Assembly: GCA_022592445.1 (NCBI GenBank)
Contig: JABYQR010000061.1
Coordinates: 62,001-126,000 of the forward strand
Length of the DNA stretch: 64,000 nt
Direction of reading: 5' to 3'
Source: Cytidiella melzeri
Taxonomy: Eukaryota > Basidiomycota > Agaricomycetes > Polyporales > Irpicaceae
In this document: in pieces, positions 48,010 through 59,028 of the stretch
Numbering within the stretch: position 1 is the first letter of the stretch
How the letters are laid out: the number at the start of each line of letters is the position of its first letter
Notes under the pieces: generated by a model
Database searches by the model: none
What the model was told of the DNA's origin: nothing
Seen by the model: the letters and a program-made list of their open reading frames with translations, nothing else
Made by a program: the position numbers and the translations under genes

Positions 48010-49371
48010 ATGCCCTCCAAAACCCAACGCTCAGGACGCTCTACTCGTGGAGGCGACTCCGAGAGGCTGATCATCACTATACCTCGGAGGCTTCGAGCAT
48101 CGCCATCGGACGCCTCTTCCACGACGAAGACATCGCTCGCGCGTCGCTCAACCAGAAGCTCGCGGCACGCCACTTCCTCAACTCCTGCGACAACACCCGC
48201 AGGCATTCCCGAGCTTGTCGAGAATCGTGACCGTTCCGTGCCCTTGAAAGCCGAGGAGGAGGCCGACCTTGATGCGCTTTCACTGTCAATTGAAAGATAC
48301 ACTCCTGAGGGTCACTGTTCTCACGAATTGTGCGCGTTGGTCAGGCCTATCTTGGTGAACTTGGGCGATTACCACAGCAGCGCTTATGGTCGTGACCATG
48401 CTGTAAGCCTTTCACACGTTATACTACAAAGGCCAACGCTTACATGACCATTAGAATGTTCTCGACGTGGCGGCGGCAAAGCTTGAGGCCCTAGCACAGT
48501 CTCCTGTAAGTCAGCAGCATACGCATGCGCGAGGGTCATCAGCTATGTCGCCTCTTACTCATCTTCCCTCCCCCCCTTCCCTTTAGGATACGACGACACT
48601 CCGGTGTCGATTCTGCGAAGGAAACAAGCCCCGGGTCTTCAAGCAGAAAAGTGTCACTGCTTTCAACCTGGGCAGGCACCTGCGGGTGCATTTGTGCAAA
48701 GAGCAGTATGTGGTGTACTAATAGCAGTAAATTCAACGATGACTGACTCCTACATTGACTAGCAAACCATACCGGTGCCAGTACCCTGGATGCGACCACG
48801 TCGACACCCAGGAATCCAACATGTACACGCATGCGAGCAAGCAGTATGTCTTCCTCGCTTTCGATCGTTGCTTCCTAGTGCTGACGAAGTATATCTCCGC
48901 AGTGCCAATAAGTCCTTCGCGTGCAAGCAATGCGGCAAGTCTTGTCGCAACCCAAGCGCGTTATATCGCCATCGCAAGCAGGAGCATTCAGGCGAGTCGA
49001 CCCCGGACCTCGTTGCAGCTCAGGAGGCTGAGCTAGCCGGCGACAACTCGGAGGAGGAGGACGAGGAGCCCGCCGCGCTGCACCACAACTTTCCGGTGTA
49101 TCGCCCTCCAGTCTGGCATGCCGGACACTGGAGCATGGTGCACGCTGCGCCCGTTTTGAGGATTGACAAACCTGACGCTAGCTGCGAGATGCACGAGCAA
49201 TGCGCAGAGTACAAATGGGATTGGAGCAAGCTGAAGACCGATAGCTTCCAAGCAGACGTTTTCGATGCCCCGTGCGACCTGGCCAACGCGACTCCTGACC
49301 ACGCCTGGAACTGGAACCAGAGGTCTAGCTTTGTCGGCGCGTTCCGACCGGCTGGGGAGGTTGAATGGTAG
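48010..49371 (+). CDS. C2H2 zinc-finger protein
   Basis: Probable nuclear DNA-binding protein. Exons 48010-48402, 48455-48505, 48587-48705, 48763-48843 and 48903-49371 give 370 residues. The first 95 residues are Ser/Thr/Arg-rich. Three fingers follow: CRFCEGNKP...GRHLRVH, CQYPGCDHV...THASKH and CKQCGKSC...RHRKQEH. The second and third finger are complete only after splicing, as introns split the His codons at both junctions, supporting the model. An acidic run (EEEDEE) and a Trp-rich C-terminal region (WHAGHW, WDWSKL, WNWNQ) have no known function. It lies inside the 8.9 kb between the O-methyltransferase exons. Confidence 0.85.
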
Positions 49372-51123
49372 TTGGCGGCTTTCAGGGTAGCTCTCGCGAG
49401 CATGGACGAGTCGTTGCGAACTCACTGGCATTTGCTACGTTATTGATATTTATACTGTTCCTGCTGTATCACCACCCTTTCTGTTGTGCTTGTAGTCTTT
49501 CCTTCGCATGTAGTCTATAGTTGCTCTCCCCTCAATTCTGTACCACCTTCTAAGCGTCCACAGTGAATCTTGTAGCGTGGACAGTCGCTGCACATGAAGT
49601 GGATATGTCCTGTTGCTCTTCACATCAACGTGTTGCGTCGATTGCTAGCCACTCGCAGTTGAGGAAGTAGAGGCATTCGCGACCGGACAAAACTAGTACT
49701 CGAGGTGTTTGAGGTATATCTCAACAGTTTGTCGGTAACCCAACATCACTACTACGATATTATATCTCCATCTATGGCTTCGACCCTTGGGTTCTGACAT
49801 TGGATTGTATTGGAACGCTGTGCTATCGCGCCAGCCCTACTATCTCCCACAGACAGCAGATGGACTGTTCTTTATCGAACAGATTCAGTGGTGTATCGAA
49901 CTCGGCGACACGTCCGACTTCCACAACTTAGATACGGTCGTAAAAGACTGAAGATTTCGCTTCAGAGCGCTGTCTGAGGGCAGCAGAGGAATCGCATAAA
50001 GCTCACCGATGGTATCGAGCCTGTGTGTAATACACTGTAGAGTAGAAGACGCAAATTGGGTGTCGAATGTCTGTTGCCTGAGCTTCAAGCTCAACGTCAG
50101 TTTCCACGTCAACGTTACTCTTAGCTTCGTCCTACGAGACACCCCAGTATAAGCTTGTCAAAGTCTCAGCTGAGCGTACACTCACGAGGAAAATAATTCT
50201 GCTAGTCTTAATCAGCGTTCGGCAGTAGTTCAAGTTGTTTCTCACCTGCGCTACAATTCAATGAGCCTACCCAACTTTCATTAGGCAGACTGACGTGTGT
50301 TCCCAACTCGATTCAGCCTAGCTTCATCATGATTCAAAGGACGGGAGCGACGTGGTTGAACTTTGCTTCTGTCGTTGTAGCCAAGCGCGACAAGTGAGTC
50401 TGCATCAGTGAGTTGCCTCGTCGGAGTCGGTAATCGTGGCTCGGAAAGGCAATTGGTGAAATCGTGGCGTTCGAGCGGCGCCTGAATTTCGTGAGCTGGC
50501 CACTGGCGCTTCGGCCGCGACTCTGCCTTCAATAGTGAGTCGAATCGGCATCTGCAAACTGGGCTTCCGACTGACACTTGTCTTTACGCAGCCATGTGTG
50601 TTAGCGGAGGGTCCGTACGCCATTGCCCATGAGGTCACATCTGACTGCCACTGTGTGAAAAAGTCTCTCATAGAGGCGTCCACCTCGCAGAAAGAGGAGA
50701 GTCAATCTCGAGCGACTGCATTCCGGCAAAGTGATAAGGATTGCTCACCTCGACGTTGACTTCGCGTTTTTCGTCGCCCGTGGTTGTGCTCTTGGCCCCT
50801 CACATCGATACGCTTCCAGCGTAGCTGCTCTATGGCAACAACACCCCTCCCATCTTCACAGTAAAGTGTGCCTAGGTCTGCTTAGCTGCAAACGTCTCTT
50901 ACCATTTGTGAGAGTCTACGAGATGCCAGATTCCCAAAACTATGCAAGCTCGATGACATCCTCAGTCTTGCACTCGACGGAGGTTGGTTGCTCGGCTGTA
51001 GGGTTCTGAGACCCTTGGAGGCTGGGCGTGCTATAAGGAACAACTCGACGAGCTTGAAAGCGTCTCGCACAAGCTACCATGAATATCTACGCGTCAGATT
51101 TTCAAGCACGTTTTTCAAACGAC
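49372..51123. other. Gene-poor region, 1.75 kb
   Basis: No gene was recognised on either strand; only short ORFs without family resemblance. It follows the zinc-finger gene and precedes a transporter relic. Confidence 0.5.
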
Positions 51124-51966
51124 AATTTTAGTTCCAACGGGGGTATAGCCTCATTACGCGGTTGACAGGGACGTTCGCCGGTGGCAATCTGGATTTAGTC
51201 AGCTGGTACATTGATAAGGAGATTTTCCTGAACATGACGACGTAAGTATAAAGAACAACGTGGTGTAGGGTCTGAAAGTGGTGGCGGCAATCGGTGTAGT
51301 CTGGTTGTCATCGTCGGAGTGGTATTGCTCCCTGCCACATTCTTCCGGCTCTTCACACATACAACGTACCTTCCAGGTGTATTGCTCGCCTTCGTGAGTA
51401 ATCGACATTTCATATGAACGTTCGTTGTCTCTGATCTAATTCAACAGGTTACCTGGGTGCTCATTGTAGGCTACTCGTGGCTGGATTGCCATATCCCCGC
51501 GGCAATCCGGGTACTTGGTGGGGGATTTCTTGGAGGCGATGGACATTAGTCTACATTGGTTAGCGGCCGACATTATCTAGTTCGTCAACTGATGCTGAGA
51601 CTGTCTGTCGTAAGGCTCAGCTGCCTCGTTCATACTCATGGTGCTTGCACCACCAAGTCCGGCCGCAAAGCTGCGAGGCTCCATAACGTGTTCATCCTGG
51701 TGTCTCTGCCGTCGTTGCATTCAGACATCGTATCAATGTGGATCAGCTCTAAAGGCACGACAAACATTGAAAAGCCCAAGTCTACGAATGACTGATTCGC
51801 TGACGTTCGCGTGAAAATTGTCACCATCGCTACGCAGCTTCAGGCTTTCAAGCAGCAGACGGCTCTGGCAAAGTGGGATAGCAGCGTTCGAGGGGTTTGG
51901 CCCCTAGAGGAGTACATGAAGTTGGCGGATCAAGAGACGAGGATGATGGCGAATCTCGCATGGGTG
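51124..51966 (+). pseudogene. FUSC/DUF2421-type membrane transporter fragment
   Basis: Broken piece of a fungal aromatic-acid-exporter-like (FUSC, with C-terminal DUF2421) membrane protein. Recognisable parts, in family order but in different frames: SSNGGIASL, then TRLTGTFAGG and VSWYI (about 51130-51215), VVLLPATFFRLFTHTTYL and GVLLAF (about 51320-51392), TWVLIVGYSWLDCH (about 51450-51495), SGRKAARLHNVFIL (about 51660-51705), and ATQLQAFKQQTALAKWDSS with VWPLEEYMKL (about 51825-51950). A one-base frame change separates the first two blocks without good splice signals; stops lie after the fourth; the long N-terminal half is missing. The O-methyltransferase exon begins 45 bases after the last block. 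Confidence 0.65.
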
Positions 51967-52011
51967 CGTTACAAATCTGACATGCATCTTTGTGCTTCCC
52001 GCAAACCTAAG

Positions 52012-52591
52012 CTACTCGACCATCTGGATGGCGCGTGCGTTGCCCAAAGACGGGAAAATCATCACGGCAGAGCTCACGCAGAAACACGCAGACGTATGTC
52101 TCTAACCAGACCCCCTCCTGCCGTCCTTCACTTACTGAGTCAACCTCACGTGTGACAGGCTGCCAAAGCAAACTTTGAATACGCTGGCGAGGCGTCCAAG
52201 ATCAAGATTATTGTCGGCTCGGCGGTTGAGACGCTTCCCAAGCTGCAACCGTCTGAGCCCTTCGACTTGGTTTTCATCGACGCCGACAAGGAGTCCAACG
52301 CGCTCTACTACAAAGAGGCGAGGAGGATGACTAGAAAGGGAGGTGTCATCGTACGTGTCCCAGCTTTTTGACAAGAGGCCCTGTGTTCATGGAATTGACG
52401 ACCCTGGTTAGATCGTGGATAACGTCGTCCGCAGAGGTCGTACAGCAGATCCTGACATCAACACGCCCGAAATAATAGGTGTACAGAAGCTGCTGCAGGC
52501 AATTAAGGATGATGAGGGCGTAGAGGCGACGACGATCGCTACGGTTGGGGAAAAGAGCTATGATAGCTATACGTACATTTTCGTGCTCTGA
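52012..52591 (+). CDS. O-methyltransferase (class I, family 3), exons 2-4
   Basis: Exons 52012-52093, 52159-52350 and 52412-52591 encode YSTIWMARALPKDGKIIT, the SAM-ribose acidic position, then FDLVFIDADKESNALYY and IIVDNVVRRG (metal-binding Asp/Asn of catechol- and caffeoyl-CoA-type enzymes) and the usual C-terminal YIFVL. On its own this piece has no start codon and no first 73 residues. Joined in phase to 42866-43086 it gives 224 residues, exactly the family length, with no damage. That fit suggests one gene whose first intron is now 8.9 kb, or which was split recently. Confidence 0.88.
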
Positions 52592-52923
52592 ATTCTTGTC
52601 GACTGCGAATGAGCCTGAGCTTCTTATGCCTAGTCTCGTTTCCAGACGTTCGGGAGAAACTGATCGCTGCACTCCCAGAGGCAGTCGCAACTAGCGCCAT
52701 TAAGCCTATCACTGCGCAGGGTCTACCTTAACTTATAATGTTTGACAGTTGTCAAATCATACCATACACTATGGACCTATGGTACCAGCGATGATGCATA
52801 CTATGATGACAATAAACAAGAGCTGATAGTACATGATTAAAAGAACGAAAATGGCAGGGCAGACTAGGACAAGGAAGTATTATAGGATAAAAGATGAAGA
52901 TAATCTAGGTTCAGCACGCCTGC
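52592..52923. other. Convergent intergenic region
   Basis: About 330 AT-rich bases between the 3' ends of the O-methyltransferase and the opsin-related gene. No gene. Confidence 0.5.
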
Positions 52924-53992
52924 CTACACCCTGCCCTTCGTGAAACCATGTCCACCATTACCGTACGGCCCATCCGAGTACTTCCCCGAATGGAAGCCAA
53001 ACGCACCATAGTCGATGCTCCTCATGCCCCACACAAAGTAGAACAGGAACAAGGGGCCGAGAAGCAGGTCGAGTATGCCGTACCAAATCATCTCGCCTGT
53101 GGGGGAGACAACGTTGCCGCCTTCGCAGCAGCCCCACGCGATCGGGTAGAGCATGGTGATAAAGGCGACGAAGCCTGCGCCGCGGACGAACCCGTCGCGC
53201 ATGCCTTGGCCGGCAGCGAACGTCGTCCGGGGGCCGTGGAATAAGAGGAAGGACCTGAGAGAGGAGAGATCAAAGGTAAGCTGCGCTCTTGTAAAGCAAA
53301 GATTGTGGTATATGACATACCATATGTAGAAGAGCGCCAGGAGGCCCATGACGAAGAATCCCCACTTGTAGATGGTGGGCGTCAGGGCGCCGACGAGGCC
53401 AGTAACGACAACAACCCAGGAGAAGAAGGCGGCGGTGAGAACGTCAGAGAGAGCGAGGCCGGTCGTAGACAACATCATTATGAGGAGGAGGGGGAAGTTG
53501 ATAAACCATTGAATGTAACGGACAAACTGAATGAAAGTTGGGTGAGCGATGAGTTTTATCGCACTGACATTACTGTACCCAGTGACGAGAAGACTTACGA
53601 AGACTTGGCGCGCAAAGGTTGTCTCGCGAGGGAACTCGGCTACGACAGGTGCTAAAAGAATGGTTAGAAGCTAACCTGATCAGTGTCCAACAACGATACG
53701 TACTGGCACCTAAATCTGAAGCCATTGCGAAGTAAGCGATGGTGGAGGTCGTAAGAATAATCGTGGCGATGTGATGGAAGAACCGTGATCCTCTCGCGCG
53801 CTATGTAAACAAGCATCATTTTCCTGTCGGTGATACACAAATCTCAATTGAACATACGGTAAAGGTGTATCCCGCCATTGCGAACGTGGAGAGGAACATT
53901 ATGGCGAAAACCGCCCATGCCCAGTCACTGCCACCCGGGGTGATGTGTCGGTCAGCATTGGGAGGGTTCTGGTCGAGAGACGATCCTGCCAT
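52924..53992 (-). CDS. Opsin-related heptahelical protein (FDD123/Hsp30/Mrh1-like)
   Basis: Seven-helix membrane protein of the microbial-rhodopsin superfamily; relatives are stress-induced plasma membrane proteins. Exons (5' to 3') 53858-53992, 53704-53800, 53599-53651, 53321-53526 and 52924-53254 give 273 residues. Helices are visible from DWAWAVFAIMFLSTFAM through ILTTSTIAYFAMASDLG, VRYIQWFINFPLLLIMM and others. In the last helix the segment ILDLLLGPLF aligns with the LDVLAKPVFG region of true fungal rhodopsins: the Asp is kept, and the retinal-binding Lys is replaced by Gly. It should therefore not bind retinal covalently. The C-terminus is Gly/Tyr/Asp-rich. Confidence 0.88.
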
Positions 53993-54806
53993 CGCAATTC
54001 GTACGAGGGTCGTGAGAGGGGAGACTCGGGGGAGGCTGAGGTTGAACAAGTGAAGGAAGTGCAAAACTAGTGGATGAGCGTGAGGCGCGTTTATGTAGGC
54101 TGCAGGACGCAGGGCATGCAAACTATGAGCTCATCTCACTGCCATTGAGACTCCAACAATGACAGGAACGGGCCACAGTTATTCTGGGAGGCGAGATTGA
54201 TGGAGTGGTGTTGTCGGTACCTATTATGGACGGACGTCAGTGGTCTACACCAACCTTCTCCCTCTGCCGTTCCGGCGCTGTCCCTCACCTTGCCCTACTA
54301 GATTCGATTTGCGGTGTTACAGCCCCTGGCATCAGCCCTTCAGGTACAAAGATATGCTGCGTCTACTTACCACTGCTCAATACGCAACGCCTCGTGTGCA
54401 TCAGAAATCTCCAAGTTACGCTGGACAAGGGCGCTAACGCCTTTCGAGGATCCGAGTGTTCATATCGGAGCTCCACCGTCAGACCCACCACTGACACGGG
54501 CGTGTGACACACCCTCCGCCGCAACCCTCTTCGACATAGCACCTTCAGGCACACCAGTAGAGTGAGAAGAAGACGAAAACGACTTTGGCGTATCGTCAAT
54601 CGTATTTTGAGTCACTTCTAGATATGACGTGCATGTCGTGCCGTATCACGGCTCGTGCTAGTAAGGATTGAAAGAAAACCCCTAGATTATGTCACAGCCA
54701 CGACATCAGAGATAGCAAAACATACTCGAATCGGTACGAACACGCACCCTGACTTGAAAACTTTTACCCACAATACTACTATAAATGAAGATCAACTTGA
54801 ATACCT
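53993..54806. other. Intergenic region opsin-like gene / ferric reductase
   Basis: About 810 bases; promoter of the minus-strand opsin-related gene on the left and 3' flank of the ferric reductase on the right. No gene recognised. Confidence 0.5.
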
Positions 54807-57434
54807 CTACATCGTGAATTCTTCCACATTCAGCTGCACTTCGGGTGCCATGCCCCTCAGCACACTAGCTGGGCCCGCAAAAGGCGCGGAGAGGGCGACA
54901 CGAATGGACGCAACAAGAGGCTCGGGGCCAGAAACTGCGCAAAACAAAGCTCTAACACTTGGCAATATGCAATTGAGGGCCATTGAGACGCACCATCGAC
55001 GGACACTGCTCCACCAGCAGTCGTCACTACATCCTCGAGGATTTCGTGCATTTTTGGACGACCGTCATAAATGCTAACACCTTTCATATCGAGGTGAGAG
55101 GATGTAGTACGAGAGTGTTCTTCCTTTACAGGCGTGATTGCGCCCGAATCCTTTTCGTCTTCAAGATTTGGGACGTCGATAGAGTTGGGAGTGTCAGTTT
55201 CCTCGTCGGTCGTGGCAATAGATGTAGATCGGTGCAGTTCCGGAGGGTCTTCAGGACAGCCTGCGGTGACATAGATGGATACGATGAGTTCAACTCCCGG
55301 AGGCACTGTGGAGATGGCCTTTTTGAGTCCGGAAGCGATCCAGGTTATATGCACTGTGGTCACAGTTAATCATGGCAAGCAGGAGATGATGAATCTGCGT
55401 ACCGCCATGCCGGATAGCCCACACGAACATGACCCTTCGAGCACACGCATTCTTGGCAGATACTTGGCTGACAGGGCGTGAGCGTCAGATCGGTAGGCTA
55501 AGACTGAGAATACTGCGACCCTCACTTCAAAATATCCCTCATCCTCGGTAGGGTATAGGCAACACCCGATCCACCTACCCAAGTGTCAGCATTTTATGCA
55601 ATGCACTTGCTCGACAGAAAATCCCACCTGCTACAAACACACACGTTTCAAACCTCGTGATATCCGGCGGAGCACCGTATGGCCCATCCATAAAGATCGG
55701 CAATTGGCAAGTCAACGGCACGTCCGTCACGCCCATCTCAATCTTGTGCTTATTCTTTAACAGAATATGCTCTTTCAATCGTCTCGTGAAACCGGTCCTG
55801 GCGCGTACGATCCACATTAACTCGAACTCGTTCTCCTTGACTTTCTTTTCCGTGGGCAACGACGCACTGGTGACAGCCGGTGCAGAGATTTCTGCGACAT
55901 TAGCGATGGTAAACGGATGAGACTCAATCGGGCCAATCGTAGGGAACGCCAAAAACATATGCTTCCCAGGAGTCCATCCGCCTTCAAAGGGAGACAACAG
56001 AAGTTTGTGGCCATAGAATTGACGGCGGACAGTGATGCGGATCGTGTCTGGCGAAACGAGCTCGAGCTCCGCTGGTACCTTGTTTGGCGCGTGGAAATTG
56101 CTGAGAATGAGGTAGCGGATGTAGCGGCACAGACGGTCGATACCCCAGATGAGGAAGCACGGCCAGACGTACTTGGCATAGCTGCGGGACAGGCGGTAAG
56201 AACGCAGAGACACGTGGCAAGGGTGTGGGGCATACCGAGTATTTGAACCAGTGACGTGAATGTAGGAAGCAACCAAGAAGGTACTAGAGGTGTCTCAGCG
56301 TGCAGACAGTCAATCAATCTCATGAATGACATACAAAACAAGAATGACATGCCCCAAGAAGAAGAACTCGTAGAACCTCTTCCGTATCGGCTTGAATGAC
56401 AAGAAAGTCAACAATGTTTGAGCGATACCAGCAAGGAGTCCCACTGATCGCCAAGTCTTCGACAAAATGTTGGGGTTTAGAGCAACTCTGCAGGCCAGAT
56501 GATAAGCCGCTGAGAAGGTGAAATAGAGAGTGGCGCTCACAGTGCCCAGAGGTGGACCCAGGTTAGAACCAGGGCTGCGCGAGAGATGGTGCGGTGCATG
56601 TAATTGAGCTGCAGAAGAAATGATATGAGACGCTGAGAGCACGAGACGTTGACTATCTGCCAATGACGGCTTACCTTCTCGTGACTAATGCCCGTGAGCA
56701 CTATCAGTGGGCAATTAGTTCAAGCCGGATGCCATCTTTTCAACAGCGGTTTCTCACATTGTACAGCATTGTTTTTCATAGCAAGACCAACGATCAGCGG
56801 AAACTGGGCAACGACCAGCTCTCCTGCCCTCTTTTGAATTGACCTCGCATTACCATCTGACAGAAGTTAGCGATCACTTCTCCACAGCAGAACCAGATAT
56901 ACTCACAATTGTTAAACGTAAACGCCAGCATGACGGCGAGGTACCCTACAGTGAGGAATACTTCGAGTAGGGTACCATTAACAGCGGAGATCCGTCGCCT
57001 GAATGCCACAACTCTAGAGGCAGTCAAAATTGCGACTGGGATCCTTCGAACGGACACATTTCCATTGCCTGAAGCTCTTGATCGAGCTGGCTCAGCGACA
57101 GCTGATGCTGAGGGGTTTTGACGGCGCAGTGCGTGACGAGACTTCCAGGCCCAAAAGATCAAAAAGAGGTTGATGACGACGGCTGCCCCAATGATTCCAG
57201 TAATGATGTACCACGACCGATATCCATACTAATGAGTTGTTAAGTGGATGGGAGGAGCGATTCAGAAGGTCAGCTACGCACAATGATGCCGCCATCGACG
57301 AACTGGTGAGTCCCGCCTCCGCTACGACTAGTGGAAGCGGAAGCTGAAGCCGTCGTTGTAGCTGCCGCAGTGGAAGCAGCGCTCGGGCTGCGGCTCCCAG
57401 CGGCGGCGCTCGCAGTATCGTCTCCGTGTGCCAT
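54807..57434 (-). CDS. Ferric/cupric reductase transmembrane protein (FRE family)
   Basis: Plasma-membrane NADPH oxidoreductase that reduces extracellular ferric iron or copper. Twelve exons (5' to 3'): 57282-57434, 56907-57228, 56758-56856, 56675-56700, 56541-56608, 56335-56487, 56236-56283, 55628-56181, 55526-55574, 55403-55467, 54994-55353 and 54807-54934, giving 674 residues, all phases matching. The Ser/Ala/Thr-rich N-terminus precedes the first helix (YIITGIIGAAVVINLFLIF). The heme helices hold LLTGISHEKLNYMHR and LTWVH, then GHVILV and VASYIHV. The FAD motif HPFTIAN and the NADPH motif VFVAGGSGVAYTLP are clear. An acidic linker sits before the C-terminal DVSGP. A GATA-site cluster lies upstream, suggesting iron control. 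Confidence 0.92.
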
Positions 57435-57918
57435 GATGATGATGGGGAGGAAGAGGGAAAAAAGGCGGGTCCCCGAGGTACGACAAAGGAATCAAGGGCA
57501 GTTGCGCATTATTTGTAGCCCAACCAGCCGCTAGGCAGTGCCGAAAAAATCCGACCACCCTGCAGAGAAATATGGCCAAGTACCGCAACACGCAATATTC
57601 TCGTAAGCTGTGACCACTGGAGCTTGTTCCATGGGAAGACTTTGACGGAGGAACATTGCCAACTTTCCAACCGGATCCAGATGGTGGTGGTGGTAGAGAT
57701 GGCATGCTGTCCTCATGTTGAGCTTGGCACGCCAGAATTGAGGATGAGTGAGTCAAAATAAGACGGTTGAGCACTCACCGTGTGAGTCTTCTAGGGTTCC
57801 TGGAGACGCGTTGCATAAGTTAGACCCGATCTTGCGTGGCCCTCGGCGTAGGATTGGACGGATGAGATTGCTGACACAGACTGGGCACCAGCACCCTTGA
57901 TCAGCACGTCGAAATTAT

Positions 57919-57976
57919 ATCTGATAAGATGATGAATGTCAGACCATGATTTATCTAATCGCATGATCTCTGATAA
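57919..57976 (-). promoter_or_regulatory. GATA-site cluster, candidate iron-responsive element
   Basis: ATCTGATAA at 57919-57927, AGATAA (minus strand) at 57951-57956 and CTGATAA at 57970-57976. The first matches nine of ten bases of the (G/A)ATC(T/A)GATAA consensus described for fungal Sre/Urbs1/Fep1 iron repressors. It lies about 490 bases before the ferric reductase start codon. The link to iron is inferred. Confidence 0.45.
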
Positions 57977-58924
57977 TTAACGCCCGACAAAATGCCTCCT
58001 GATCATGCATGGACTTACCATACAAATCACCCACTTGCACATGATGCCTGTCCATGTATAGCCAGACTCATGTGTTCTCCGTGTTTTTAGAACCATGCTG
58101 GATAAAACTAATGAACAACTCGAGCTTTTGAGGTAACTCGGACGATCGGAATTACCTTCGTACTTCCAGGATGACGCAGAGGGCTGGGTCGAGATCCTCC
58201 TTGGCATGTGCACATACAGACGATGAAGCTACGACACGTCCGCGCGCTCTATTTACGCCATAGGAGGCAGCCGGATCGCCAGGGACAGTTGCAAGACTAT
58301 TTCTCCCAGAATGGCCCATTCCTAGAAATCTCACAGCATTCGTGGGGAAGTGACTGCCACTGACTTCGTATGATGTTTCGAGTTTCTGCCAGCGTATGCG
58401 CCTGAGCCTGCCAAAGCACTGTTGCTTTGTCGGTGCTAGTCAGCACTCTAGCCAAACGAACTTGGAGAACGCGGCGCGTCTCACACGGGTGTATGTTTCG
58501 CTGAGCCCGGCAATGATTGTAGCAGCCAGTATGGGCACTGAAGGTGTTCGGGACTCGGAGCTTATGTCCAGGGCCCTGGACAGCCTCGGAGACGCAAAAT
58601 CCATGTTGCCGCGATGAGGGGCGCGCGACACTCGCTTCATTGTGCCGTACCGTGGCATACATTCATGTATACCGCATCCTCGATCGACTCCATCACTGCC
58701 GCGGTGGTCGCTGCTGTCGTTGTCGTCGCGGTCAGTAGATAAGATGGTGCAGTCCACAGGGCAAAGTGTCGAGTGAGCGCACGGGAAAACGTGAGCTTAC
58801 GCAGTCACACCGTGACCGGTCACCATCATCTGCCACTATCAAGTCGACATTGAGCCGCCACCGCATATAACGGCACCGGCAGTGGTACAGCACCGACCAT
58901 GATGCACGACTAGCCTGGAATCAT

Positions 58925-58930
58925 ATATAT
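58925..58930 (+). promoter_or_regulatory. TATA-like element of the enoyl-CoA isomerase gene
   Basis: The sequence CATATATATG lies about 100 bases upstream of the start codon at 59029. Confidence 0.45.
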
Positions 58931-59028
58931 GTAGCAAGCCTCAGCAAGCGTTTCGTCGTCGTCGCTTGGGGACTTGACTGGAACCTTCACACACTCGTCC
59001 TCGCTAACCAAACCTCTTCTTAGCTATC

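Larger units (their letters stand above)
57435..59028. other. Divergent intergenic region ferric reductase / enoyl-CoA isomerase
   Basis: 1.6 kb without a recognised gene; small ORFs on both strands look random. Contains GATA motifs (57919-57976) and a TATA-like element (58925-58930). Confidence 0.5.
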
